Source of the DNA: Novosphingobium album (ex Hu et al. 2023)
GTDB lineage: Bacteria; Pseudomonadota; Alphaproteobacteria; Sphingomonadales; Sphingomonadaceae
Length of the DNA stretch: 64,000 nt
Assembly (NCBI RefSeq): GCF_022832385.1
Contig: NZ_JALHLE010000002.1
Location: 1 to 64,000, forward strand
Direction: 5' to 3'
Shown here one piece after another: positions 1 through 8,668 of this stretch. A program made the position numbers and the translations under genes. Within the stretch, counting starts at the first letter, position 1. Every line of letters starts with the position of its first letter. The notes under the pieces were generated by a model that did not search any database, was not told the DNA's origin, and saw only the letters and a list, made by a program, of their open reading frames with translations.

Positions 1-1
1 T

Positions 2-754
<753 letters not shown>

Positions 755-770
755 TCTTCAACGAACCCTG

Positions 771-784
771 CCCCTCGAAAGGGG
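771..784 (+). terminator. Possible weak stem-loop after ligI
   Basis: A 5-bp CCCCT/AGGGG stem with a CGAA tetraloop lies 17 bp after the ligI stop. There is no U-tract behind it, so it may be a 3'-end stabiliser and not a true intrinsic terminator. Confidence 0.3.
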
Positions 785-981
785 AAGCGTCATTACGGCA
801 CGGCCCCTTGCGGATCGCCCCCTTCGCCATTTGTTGGGGAACAGGCATTTTACAGAGCCGACACAGCTATCGAGGCGTCCTTTTGCGCAAGCGTTGCGAT
901 CGGCGATGGATGTGAGAGTCCAAACTTGCTAATCACCCGGCGTTCGAGCGGCCGGACCGTAAACAACCAGTGGAAGGGCGG

Positions 982-2685
982 ATGGAGACCGAGGCGTCAT
1001 ATCTGGCCTTTCTCAGCTACAGTCACAAGGATGTTCGCAAGGCTCGCCGTCTGCAGCGGCGGCTGGAGACTTACAGGCTGCCCAAGGGCCTGGCCCTCGA
1101 GGATGGCTCCCGCCGCTTGGGGTCCGTCTTTCGCGATCAGGACGAACTCGCTGCAGCCAGTGATCTTTCCGAAAGCGTAAAGGAGGGAATTGCGCGTTCC
1201 GGCGCGATGATCGTTCTTTGCTCGCCTTCGGCTGCGATGTCTCTCTGGGTGGACAAGGAAATCCGGTTATTCCGGGAGGTCCACCCGACACGTCCGATCC
1301 TGGCTGCCGTCATCAAGGGCGATCCGGACGACGCCTTCCCCCCGGCGCTGACCGAGGACGCCGAACCGCTCGCCGCGGACTTGCGAACCGAAGGGGACGG
1401 CGAGAAGCTGGGCACCCTCAAACTGGTCGCGGGCCTCTCCGGGGTAAGGCTGGACCGGCTTGTCCAGCGCGACGCGCAAAGACGCGTGCGACGCGTGACG
1501 GCGATCACGATCATGTCGCTTATCATAGCGTTAGGCTTCGTCACGTTGTCGCTTTTCGCTTGGCAAGCCCAGCGCGAGGCGGAGCGGCAACGTGCCGAAG
1601 CCGAAGGGATGGTCGAGTTCATGCTGACCGATTTGCGCCAGCGCCTGCGCAGCGTAGGCCGCCTGGATGTACTGACGACCGTCAACAAGCGCGCGATGAA
1701 CTATTATCGGGCGCAGGGCGAGCTCGACCGGCTGCCTGACGAAAGTCTCGAACGGCGCGCGCGCATTCTCCATGCCATGGGCGAGGACGACATCGCCCTT
1801 GGTGATCTTCCGGCGGCCCTGCAGAAATTCAAGGAAGCGCACCGAACGACCGAATCGATCCTGAAAAAGGCTCCCGGCGATCCCGAGCGCATCTTCAATC
1901 ATGCGCAGAGCGAGTTCTGGGTTGGCCAGGTCGACCAGTTGCAGGGACAGGCCGAAGCCGCGCTGGGCCATTACCGGGCCTATCTGAGACTGGCCGAAAG
2001 GCTGGCGGAACTGGAACCCCGCAAATCGCGCAGCCTGATGGAAGTCGGCTATGCGCTCAGCAATATCGCTGCCATTCAGTACTTGTTCCAGAAAGACGAT
2101 CCCGGCGCCATCATGCACTACCAGATGTCGCTCGATTGTTTCTTGCGGGCGCAGGCGCTGGATCCCGACTCTGTCCTCATCCGCAAGGAAGTTGCCGAAC
2201 GTCATGCCCGGATTTCCGATGTGCAGTTCGATCACAGGGATCTGGATGCAGCGCGCTGGCACCGGGTTCGCCAGCTTGCCCTGCTCAAGCCGCTGAGGCG
2301 TGCCGATCCGGACAATGGCGATCTCGCCTATCAGACGCTCGTCGCCACGAGGGCGCTTGCCCGCATCGCTTTCAAGAGCGGCAAACTGACCGAAGCGGCG
2401 ACACTGGTGAAGGACGCGGAAACGCAGGCCCTGCGCCTGCAGGAGCGCGACCCCCGGAACCAGTACTGGTTCGAACAGCACTTGCGCGTCCTCTCCGATG
2501 CCGCCGAGGTGGCGCAGGCGCTTCGACAGCCCGCTGAAGTCGCGCGGCTGACGAAAGAGGCCGGAGAGATGATCGGCAAGGTCCACAGCGGTTCGGCCGC
2601 TGTTCCGGCATTTCGCGCCGAGTCCATCCAACGGCTTGATGCCATCGCGCGTCTGGACGCCAACACTTCAGGAATGGGGAATTAA
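982..2685 (+). CDS. Membrane-anchored TIR-TPR protein, putative NADase/signal generator
   Basis: The 567-aa protein has an N-terminal TIR domain (about residues 5-160), one transmembrane helix (about 172-194) and a long helical TPR-like region (about 250-560). The TIR opens with AFLSYSHKD and contains WVDKEI, in which Glu93 matches the catalytic glutamate of NAD-cleaving TIRs (SARM1 has WVHKEI). The TIR should therefore lie in the cytosol, but the side of the TPR part is not certain. I chose ATG 982, which has GGAAGGG just upstream, over the in-frame GTG at 970, which has no ribosome site. Its stop touches the ATG of the next gene, so the two are probably translated together. NAD cleavage or cyclic-ADPR-type signalling is known for the family; activity here is inference. 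Confidence 0.85.
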   Translation: METEASYLAFLSYSHKDVRKARRLQRRLETYRLPKGLALEDGSRRLGSVFRDQDELAAASDLSESVKEGIARSGAMIVLCSPSAAMSLWVDKEIRLFREVHPTRPILAAVIKGDPDDAFPPALTEDAEPLAADLRTEGDGEKLGTLKLVAGLSGVRLDRLVQRDAQRRVRRVTAITIMSLIIALGFVTLSLFAWQAQREAERQRAEAEGMVEFMLTDLRQRLRSVGRLDVLTTVNKRAMNYYRAQGELDRLPDESLERRARILHAMGEDDIALGDLPAALQKFKEAHRTTESILKKAPGDPERIFNHAQSEFWVGQVDQLQGQAEAALGHYRAYLRLAERLAELEPRKSRSLMEVGYALSNIAAIQYLFQKDDPGAIMHYQMSLDCFLRAQALDPDSVLIRKEVAERHARISDVQFDHRDLDAARWHRVRQLALLKPLRRADPDNGDLAYQTLVATRALARIAFKSGKLTEAATLVKDAETQALRLQERDPRNQYWFEQHLRVLSDAAEVAQALRQPAEVARLTKEAGEMIGKVHSGSAAVPAFRAESIQRLDAIARLDANTSGMGN

Positions 2686-3276
2686 ATGATTCACGGAGAC
2701 AGTGTTCGAATTGCCGGTCCCGGCAACAAGATCTCGCACGTCATGCTTCTCTACATCGGCGTGACGGACGGCAAGTGGCTGGTCAGCCGGTGGTTCGCCC
2801 CTATCGGGGCAAACGGCCTCGAAGCAACCGAAGAAGGCCTGCTGAAGCTTGCCAGGGCAGACGATTCGTCCGCCCCGGAATTCCGGGGCTATACCTTCGA
2901 GAACATCAGCTTTGTCGAGTACATGTGCTATTTCACGGTCGTCCTCGATGCGCCCGGTTACAGCTTCCACGATGGCACCGGCACCGACCCGATGCTGTTT
3001 CTGGAAAAGAAGGACAACTCCTCACTGCCGCCGCCGCCGGCACCGGTCGCGCCCAACAAGAGCTTTTACGATCTTCAGGACGTCTCGGTCGGCGGGTTCC
3101 CTGCACTCCGCTGCCGCAACTATATGCGCAACGGCAACGGTGAGCCGCTCAAGGAAGGCGAGACCATCGGGTTCATCTTCAACCTCTATATTCGCGCGAA
3201 CTATGTGCATGGTGACGGCTTCGGCGTAGTGCTCGCGATCGATCCCGACGGGACGAGTACCGGTCCACGCATGTAA
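2686..3276 (+). CDS. Unrecognised protein inside the TIR operon
   Basis: I do not recognise this 196-aa protein. It is soluble, has no signal peptide or membrane helix, and looks mostly beta-stranded. Two blocks are joined by a proline-rich linker near residue 115 (SLPPPPAPVAP). The second block contains SFYDLQDVSVGG, ALRCRNYMRNG and a C-terminal IDPDGTSTGP. The ATG follows the TIR gene stop with no gap, and the SLOG-like gene begins 16 bp later, so it is very likely co-transcribed. By position it could be an adaptor, a signal-processing enzyme or an effector, but no motif decides between these. Confidence 0.75.
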   Translation: MIHGDSVRIAGPGNKISHVMLLYIGVTDGKWLVSRWFAPIGANGLEATEEGLLKLARADDSSAPEFRGYTFENISFVEYMCYFTVVLDAPGYSFHDGTGTDPMLFLEKKDNSSLPPPPAPVAPNKSFYDLQDVSVGGFPALRCRNYMRNGNGEPLKEGETIGFIFNLYIRANYVHGDGFGVVLAIDPDGTSTGPRM

Positions 3277-3292
3277 AACTGTTGGCGTCTCT

Positions 3293-4813
3293 ATGGCCCA
3301 TATGGAACAAACAGCAAGCATGGACAGGGCACAGCTCAACAGCATTACCCGGCTGGCACGCGCGGGTGCGCTGGAACAGGCGTGGGCGCAGTTTCTGACA
3401 GCCGGGCTTGATACGCGTCTCGACGATCCCAATGCACTCACGGTCCACGGGCGACTGCTCAAGGACCGCGCCGCGCAAGCAGACGGAGAGACGCGGGACG
3501 CCCTGCTGAACGACGCGATTGCCGCGTACGAGCGTGCCTCCCATCTGTCCCGCGCAACCTACCCCTTGATCAACGCCGCCACGCTCGCCCTGCTTGCGGG
3601 GCGGCGTGATCGCGCGCAGGCCCTCGCGCTCGAAACGCTTGCTCTGATCGACAGCGACGACTGCGCTCCGGAAACCACCTACTGGCTGGATGCGACAAGG
3701 GCTGAGGCATGCCTCCTGCTTGGACGCAAGGGAGAGGCCGAGACCATTCTCGGACGGGCCGTGGAAAACCAGCCCGAGGCATGGGAGGATCATGCCTCGA
3801 CACTGCGGCAATTCGCCATGATTGCGGCGGAAATGGGGTGGTCGGCCGACTGGCTGGACCGTTATCGCCCTCCCCCTTCACTGCACTTCGATGGCATACT
3901 GGGCATTGCCGAAGACGACGCGGAAGCGCGCGACGCGATTGCATCCGCGCTGCATACCATCCGTCCCGGCAATGTGGTGGGTGCACTCGCGGCTGGGGCG
4001 GACATCATGGTCGCCGAAGAGGCCCTGCGCCTTGGCGCGCATCTTCATGTGGTTTTGCCCTGCGCTCCGGAACTTTTCCTGCAGGCGTCCGTGCTGCCGT
4101 TGGAATCAGCATGGGAAGCGCGTTTTGCGCATCTCATGGACGAGGCCGTCTCGGTCCTGATCCTCGACGATTGGCAACCGCTCAGCCTAGCTTCCATCGC
4201 GATTGCACGACAGGCTGCCATGGGGCTTGCCATCCGCGATGCCCGCCGTCTGCAATCGTCAGCCATCGCCCTGCGCGTCCAGGAACCGGACCAGGAAGGG
4301 CCATCGCATGACGATGCCGACTGGATGCGACATGGCCTTGAGCTAAGGCGCGTCGTTATCGAGCGCAGCAACCTGAGCAGTGCGGCGCTGCCATCGACGT
4401 CACAGGCCACTGCCCTGCTAACGCTGCCGACCGCGCTGGCGCGGGAATTGCCTTCAGGGAGCAAACGGCTGGCCAGCCGCGAAGGCCTGGCCCTCCACTC
4501 GTTTTCCACGATCACCGAGGGTGCACGCGCTGCGCAACATCTCGTCGCGCAGCACCCCAATGCCCGACTCGGGCTGGACTATTGCGCGGTATCCGATGCA
4601 AGTCTGTCAGTCCATTTCGATCGCGGCCTTACCCTCTCGTCGACGGACATCAAGGGCGCAATCGCGCTTAGCGAGGCCGCTGCGCTTGCACTGACCCTGC
4701 AGATACCGGCCGCCAATGTCGAACCCATGGGAAGCATTCGTGGCGCGACCGGCGAGTTGTCGATCTACGGGCTCTTTCCCGATCGCGTATCAGGCAATCA
4801 GCTCGGCAAGTAG
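3293..4813 (+). CDS. TPR protein with SLOG-like nucleotide-sensing segment and degenerate cyclase-like tail
   Basis: The 506-aa soluble protein has three parts. Residues 15-185 are helical TPR-like repeats. Residues about 198-330 resemble a SLOG Rossmann-type fold, with AAGADIMVAEEALRLGAHLH followed by VVLPCAPELFLQASV, a pattern known from TIR-associated and cyclase-associated proteins. Residues about 410-505, ending in GATGELSIYGL, recall a decayed class III cyclase domain. The usual glycine-rich nucleotide motif at the start of the SLOG fold looks altered (DGILGIAEDD). As third gene of the TIR operon it may sense a nucleotide made by the TIR protein, as SLOG does in Thoeris ThsA; that is inference. 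The last 24 bp overlap the 3' end of the convergent Crp/Fnr gene. The start at 3293 has no clear ribosome site; 3302 is an alternative. Confidence 0.7.
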   Translation: MAHMEQTASMDRAQLNSITRLARAGALEQAWAQFLTAGLDTRLDDPNALTVHGRLLKDRAAQADGETRDALLNDAIAAYERASHLSRATYPLINAATLALLAGRRDRAQALALETLALIDSDDCAPETTYWLDATRAEACLLLGRKGEAETILGRAVENQPEAWEDHASTLRQFAMIAAEMGWSADWLDRYRPPPSLHFDGILGIAEDDAEARDAIASALHTIRPGNVVGALAAGADIMVAEEALRLGAHLHVVLPCAPELFLQASVLPLESAWEARFAHLMDEAVSVLILDDWQPLSLASIAIARQAAMGLAIRDARRLQSSAIALRVQEPDQEGPSHDDADWMRHGLELRRVVIERSNLSSAALPSTSQATALLTLPTALARELPSGSKRLASREGLALHSFSTITEGARAAQHLVAQHPNARLGLDYCAVSDASLSVHFDRGLTLSSTDIKGAIALSEAAALALTLQIPAANVEPMGSIRGATGELSIYGLFPDRVSGNQLGK

Positions 4814-5452
4814 CCGGGGCGCCGTAATCTCAAGCACGGCATCGGTACGACGAACGATGCCGCGGCGGACCAGGTTGGCAATTGCCCGCGAAGCCGTCTC
4901 GCGCGTTGTGTGCACGGTCAACGCCAGCGCGGACAATACCGGCGGCGGTTCGATCCGGTTGGAATCGCCCGCAAGCCGCAACAATTCGGCATAGACACGG
5001 CCGGTGGCGCTGAGCGTGGTTCTGGCTGCCATCCTGTCCAGCAAGGTGTCGAGCTGTCTGGCAAGCAGCACGGAGAGCCCGTGACCCACATCTGCATTGC
5101 TGCGCGCGAGATCGGCAAGCACGGTAGTCTTGATGGAAAAGAGCGTCAGCGCCCCCATCGCCACAAAATCCGTGCGAAGCGCGGCCGGCCCAGGATAGCT
5201 ACCGAAAAGCTCGCCCGGCCCATAAGAGGCCAGCAAAATAAGTTGCCCGTCGGGCCCGTTGATCTGCGCCTGAGCAACACCGTCAACGACCAGCCAGCAA
5301 TGATGGGCAAGATCGCCCTGACGGGCAACCACGCCCTTGGCGGGAACGCTCAATTCCCGCACCGCGGCGCCGAGTGCGGCCGCAGCGTCATCACTGCAGG
5401 AAAATACCGACTGCATCACGGCCAGCCGTTCGGCGTCGAGCAAGCTGTTCAT
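4790..5452 (-). CDS. Crp/Fnr-family transcription regulator
   Basis: This 220-aa regulator has a cyclic-nucleotide-binding-type beta barrel (about residues 25-120), a dimerisation helix and a C-terminal winged helix-turn-helix (HTTRETASRAIANLVRRGIV). No FNR-type cysteine cluster is present, so it does not look like an iron-sulfur oxygen sensor; the ligand is unknown. The ATG at 5452 has a GGGG-rich ribosome site directly before it and gives a normal family length. An upstream extension to 5593 is open but unlike the family. The 3' end overlaps the convergent SLOG-like gene by 24 bp. A GTGA-N6-TCAC palindrome lies about 190 bp upstream and may be its own operator. Confidence 0.88.
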   Translation of the reverse strand: MNSLLDAERLAVMQSVFSCSDDAAAALGAAVRELSVPAKGVVARQGDLAHHCWLVVDGVAQAQINGPDGQLILLASYGPGELFGSYPGPAALRTDFVAMGALTLFSIKTTVLADLARSNADVGHGLSVLLARQLDTLLDRMAARTTLSATGRVYAELLRLAGDSNRIEPPPVLSALALTVHTTRETASRAIANLVRRGIVRRTDAVLEITAPRLLAELIA

Positions 5453-5528
5453 CCCCCGTGAAGAATTGCCGGTCCACCCAATAACCGGGGATGTGCTCTG
5501 ACAACAGCCTTCTCGGACGGCATCGCCG

Positions 5529-5564
5529 AAAAAATGGCCCGGCGAACCTGAAGCCCGCCGGGCC
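5529..5564 (-). terminator. Intrinsic terminator of the first TonB/hydroxylase/sulfotransferase cluster
   Basis: A perfect 8-bp stem (GGCCCGGC/GCCGGGCC, 12-nt loop) is followed on the minus strand by a run of T at 5534-5529. It lies about 200 bp after the last gene of the minus-strand cluster. The plus-strand tail (AAAGTTTTAT) might also work weakly. Confidence 0.7.
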
Positions 5565-5643
5565 AAAGTTTTATCGGAAATCAGACATAACATCTGAGTT
5601 CCTCGGGTCGCGCGGCAAGCTTAGAACGATGGGCGAATCTTAC

Positions 5644-5661
5644 GCGTGATCACCGTCACGC
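5644..5661. promoter_or_regulatory. CRP/FNR-type palindrome, GTGA-N6-TCAC core
   Basis: GCGTGA and TCACGC form a perfect 6-bp inverted repeat with a 6-bp spacer, matching the CRP-family pattern TGTGA-N6-TCACA at the core. It lies upstream of the Crp/Fnr gene and may be a site for that protein. No promoter boxes could be assigned. Confidence 0.45.
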
Positions 5662-5761
5662 ATGACAATTTGCGCAGCAACGGGTTCGTGGCTCTGCACA
5701 CGGCAACGGACCCGCATCCGGGCCGAGACCTGCCATCCACCATCACGGCTGCCTCATCCTT

Positions 5762-6748
5762 TCAGCAAACCCCGGACACTTCACCGGTGCGCCCTGCCTG
5801 CGCTCCGGCATCGTCCACGACCAGATGCTGCAGCACGCGCTTTTCGAGCACCAGCAACGCGCTGGCATTGTTGGTTCGCATGACCAGACCATCCGCAAGC
5901 GGCCTCGCAGCCTCGCGTACGGCACCGGCCAGGTGCCAAAAGTCCGCTTCCGCCGGTCCGCCGACGCCATGCAGGGCGCAGAGCTGACGCCAGTCGAACA
6001 CGAAGTTCTTCATCAACAAACTGAAGCGCGCGGCGCGCTCCCTGGCTTCGGCAGTATCCGTCGCGACCGTCAGTTCCGCACACAGATCCTCGACCAGAAA
6101 CTGCACCTCTGCCGCCGGCATCACCGGTGACCGCTGGTTGCTCTCGGTGAGCAGCCGGGGATTTGCCGCCGGGTTCCAGCTGGCCTTGCGCCATTGCTCG
6201 CGCGGCGGAACCGGCCCGCAGGCGAACTGCCAGAACGCTGCCGTACCTGATGTATCCGCGACGAGATGGATGCGCGCGGAGGCAGCCTTGTTCTCCACAT
6301 GATGCCGCCGCCAGTTGTCGAACACCCAGGCTTCACCGGCAGCCATGTGCACGGCCTGCCCGTCACAGTGAAAGCGCACCTCCGGACGGGTGAAGACCGG
6401 GATGTGCAGCCGTACGCGCGTATGCCAGTGGTAATTGATGTCGGCGTGGTCAGGCACTCCCACGCCCGGTTCAAGGCGCATCAGCCGCGAGCGGCCCCAG
6501 ACGACGCCAAAGCCAGCGAGGACCTGGCGCATGTAGGGCATGCCTGCAAGCCAGCGGGTCGGCAGCATCTGCCCGTGAACAGAGTCGGTCTCGCCACCGT
6601 CGGCGCTGATCAGCCGCGCGGCGCTGTTGCCGGGTACGCCGTCAGGATGCGGCACCCAGGCGTCGTCCGGCAGGGCCGCGATTTCGGCCTGCAGACGCTC
6701 AGCATCGAAAAGAACGGGAAGCTGGAAAAAAGGGCGCGACAGCCGCAT
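5762..6748 (-). CDS. Aspartyl/asparaginyl beta-hydroxylase-like oxygenase with extra C-terminal region
   Basis: The 328-aa protein has an Fe(II)/2-oxoglutarate oxygenase core of the Asp/Asn hydroxylase type in residues about 80-180. HADINYHWHTRVRLHIPV supplies the first iron histidine (H101), WVFDNWRRHHVEN the second (H149 or H150), and ARIHLV a probable 2OG-binding arginine. Residues 200-328 form an extra helical region I do not recognise. It is the last gene of the minus-strand cluster, starting 3 bp after the TPR-sulfotransferase stop, so it is surely co-transcribed. Beta-hydroxylation of Asp/Asn in a peptide or small molecule is the family activity; the substrate here is unknown. Confidence 0.82.
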   Translation of the reverse strand: MRLSRPFFQLPVLFDAERLQAEIAALPDDAWVPHPDGVPGNSAARLISADGGETDSVHGQMLPTRWLAGMPYMRQVLAGFGVVWGRSRLMRLEPGVGVPDHADINYHWHTRVRLHIPVFTRPEVRFHCDGQAVHMAAGEAWVFDNWRRHHVENKAASARIHLVADTSGTAAFWQFACGPVPPREQWRKASWNPAANPRLLTESNQRSPVMPAAEVQFLVEDLCAELTVATDTAEARERAARFSLLMKNFVFDWRQLCALHGVGGPAEADFWHLAGAVREAARPLADGLVMRTNNASALLVLEKRVLQHLVVDDAGAQAGRTGEVSGVC

Positions 6749-6751
6749 GGG

Positions 6752-8668
6752 TCAGCTCCTGTAGTCCGTCAGGGCATCGCCCAGCCGGTCCCGTAACGGG
6801 GCAAGCCAGGGTGCGTAGTTTCGCCATTGGTCCAGCGCCTGCCGGTCGATGGGCTGGCGAACCTGTTCGGAACTGGGCGTGCGCACACTGCGCCGGGTCT
6901 CGTGGAACACAAGGCAGGCTCTCTCGAAAGGCAGGCCGCAGTGATTCAGCATGCGGTCGACACTGCACTCCAAATCCTCGACCACGTCTTCGTAATGAAG
7001 CCGCAGCACCCTTCCCGGCAGTACCGCATCCCAATGCCGCATGAGATCGAGGTAGGCGCGGTAGTAACGGGCGATATCATCAATGCCGTACGTGAATTCC
7101 TGATTGGTGGTGCCGAACAACTGCTTCAGATTGCTGAAACAGCAAGCCATCGGCTCGCGGCGCACATCGATGATGATTGCGCTCGGGAGGATCAAATGGA
7201 TCAGCCCGACGTGCCAGAAGTTGTTGGGCATCTTGTCGATGAAGAACGGCCGCCCCTCGCGGCGGTAGACCCGGGTTTCGGAAAGGAAACGCTCGCCAAG
7301 CGCGCGTGCCTCGCGGGCTGACAGGCGATGCATCGCCCTGGGATCGATTGGCAGACCGCAAACCGGATCGGCACCGCACAGATCACTCACGTACCGGCCG
7401 ATCTCGGTCAGTTCCTGCGTGCCTTCGACAAGCGAATGCGACGCCAGTATTTGTTCGATCAGAGTCGAACCCGAACGCGGCAGACCCACTATAAAGACGG
7501 GTGACGGATCGTTCACGCCCCAACCAGCGCGGGTCTCGAAGAATTCCGCGGTAAAGACATGCTTCAGCCGCAGGACGCAGGTCTCCGCGGCATCGGCGCT
7601 ATAACCGCTAGTGCTGCTGCGAAGCGCATTGCCGCGCTCATAGTAGCGCCATGAAGAAGCGTAATCGCCCTGATCCTCCAGCGCCTTGCCAAGCGCGAAA
7701 CAGAGATAGACGCGGTCCATGTCCTGCGTCTCGGGCCGGGCCTCGGCCGCCTGCATGTGCGCGATTTCCTCGGCGGTGAAACGGTAGGTCTTGAGATTGG
7801 CAAGACTGAACCAGGCTACGCCGTAGTCCCGGCGCGCGGCCAGCGCGGCGCGGTAGCCGGCAATGGCCTCCGGCTGCCTGCCCACGGTCTTCAACGCATT
7901 CGCCCGCCACAGGTACAGGTCGGCGGCCTCCGAGCCGGACCGGGGAGCGCCAGCCAGAAGCTTCTCGCACAGATCGATCACGGGCTCGTGGTCGCCCAGC
8001 CCCACACAGGCCGCGGCGTATTGCCTCAGATATTCGCGGTTGCCGGAATCCTGGTGGACAAGTTGCGCGGACTGCTCATGTGCCTGCCAGTGCTTCTGCT
8101 GACCCAGCAGCACCGCCGCATAGTCGAAGCGAGCCTCGTGATAGTCAGGCGCCAGATCGAGTACCGCTTCCAGCAGGCTCTGCGCGTCTTCGGGTGCCTC
8201 GCGGTCCTGACGGATGCGCGCAAGCAGGCGCAGTGCCCCCACATTGCCGCTGTCCTTGCGCAGATAGCCGCGAAGGACCTCTTCCGCTTCCGCCAGATCG
8301 CCATCGGCGCAGAGGCTGTTGGCCACCACAACTTCGGACGGCAGTTGCTGCAATATGGCCAGATGCTGCGCCGCCGCGGCAGCCTGCGCAGTATCGCCCA
8401 GCATACGGTACAGCTGCTCGAGCATGTCCCAGCTTGCGGGCAGCGTGGGATTGAGCTGCACCGCCTCGCGCAGCGCTTCGATCGCCGCCGGTCCGTCGCG
8501 CAGCAAGACAAGGCAGTGGCCGCGTTCCTGATAGAGACGGCTGAACCGGGGATGCAGCGCGCGTAGCCGGGCAAGAGCGAGCAGCGCTTCGGGCACCCGG
8601 CCGGAAGCGCGCAGGCTCTGGGCTTCGTGCAACAGGGCGTCCCGCTGGCTGGCGGTGGCGGCAAGCAT
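6752..8668 (-). CDS. TPR-sulfotransferase fusion
   Basis: The 638-aa cytosolic protein has about 370 residues of TPR repeats followed by a PAPS-dependent sulfotransferase domain. The 5'-phosphosulfate loop is FIVGLPRSGSTLIEQIL near residue 376, and the 3'-phosphate region is IIDVRREPMACCFSN. The family transfers sulfate from PAPS to a hydroxyl or amine; TPRs often hold a protein or peptide substrate. I chose ATG 8668, which overlaps the upstream stop as TGATG, over the long upstream extension that would run through the neighbouring gene. A second protein of the same architecture lies at 58326-60377 in a parallel cluster. Confidence 0.88.
   Translation of the reverse strand: MLAATASQRDALLHEAQSLRASGRVPEALLALARLRALHPRFSRLYQERGHCLVLLRDGPAAIEALREAVQLNPTLPASWDMLEQLYRMLGDTAQAAAAAQHLAILQQLPSEVVVANSLCADGDLAEAEEVLRGYLRKDSGNVGALRLLARIRQDREAPEDAQSLLEAVLDLAPDYHEARFDYAAVLLGQQKHWQAHEQSAQLVHQDSGNREYLRQYAAACVGLGDHEPVIDLCEKLLAGAPRSGSEAADLYLWRANALKTVGRQPEAIAGYRAALAARRDYGVAWFSLANLKTYRFTAEEIAHMQAAEARPETQDMDRVYLCFALGKALEDQGDYASSWRYYERGNALRSSTSGYSADAAETCVLRLKHVFTAEFFETRAGWGVNDPSPVFIVGLPRSGSTLIEQILASHSLVEGTQELTEIGRYVSDLCGADPVCGLPIDPRAMHRLSAREARALGERFLSETRVYRREGRPFFIDKMPNNFWHVGLIHLILPSAIIIDVRREPMACCFSNLKQLFGTTNQEFTYGIDDIARYYRAYLDLMRHWDAVLPGRVLRLHYEDVVEDLECSVDRMLNHCGLPFERACLVFHETRRSVRTPSSEQVRQPIDRQALDQWRNYAPWLAPLRDRLGDALTDYRS

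Larger units (their letters stand above)
5453..5761. other. Intergenic stretch between Crp/Fnr gene and hydroxylase cluster
   Basis: About 309 bp without a gene. It holds the cluster terminator (5529-5564) and a CRP-type palindrome (5644-5661). Short open frames here look spurious. Confidence 0.6.

Noticed and set aside
2701..2725. Possible tRNA T-loop-like GTTCGAATT
   Set aside because: No acceptor or anticodon stems surround it and it lies inside a coding region.
982..4813. Canonical Thoeris system
   Set aside because: No ThsA-type SIR2-SLOG or membrane ThsA partner is present; the SLOG-like part is on a TPR protein with another tail, so only a Thoeris-like logic can be suggested.
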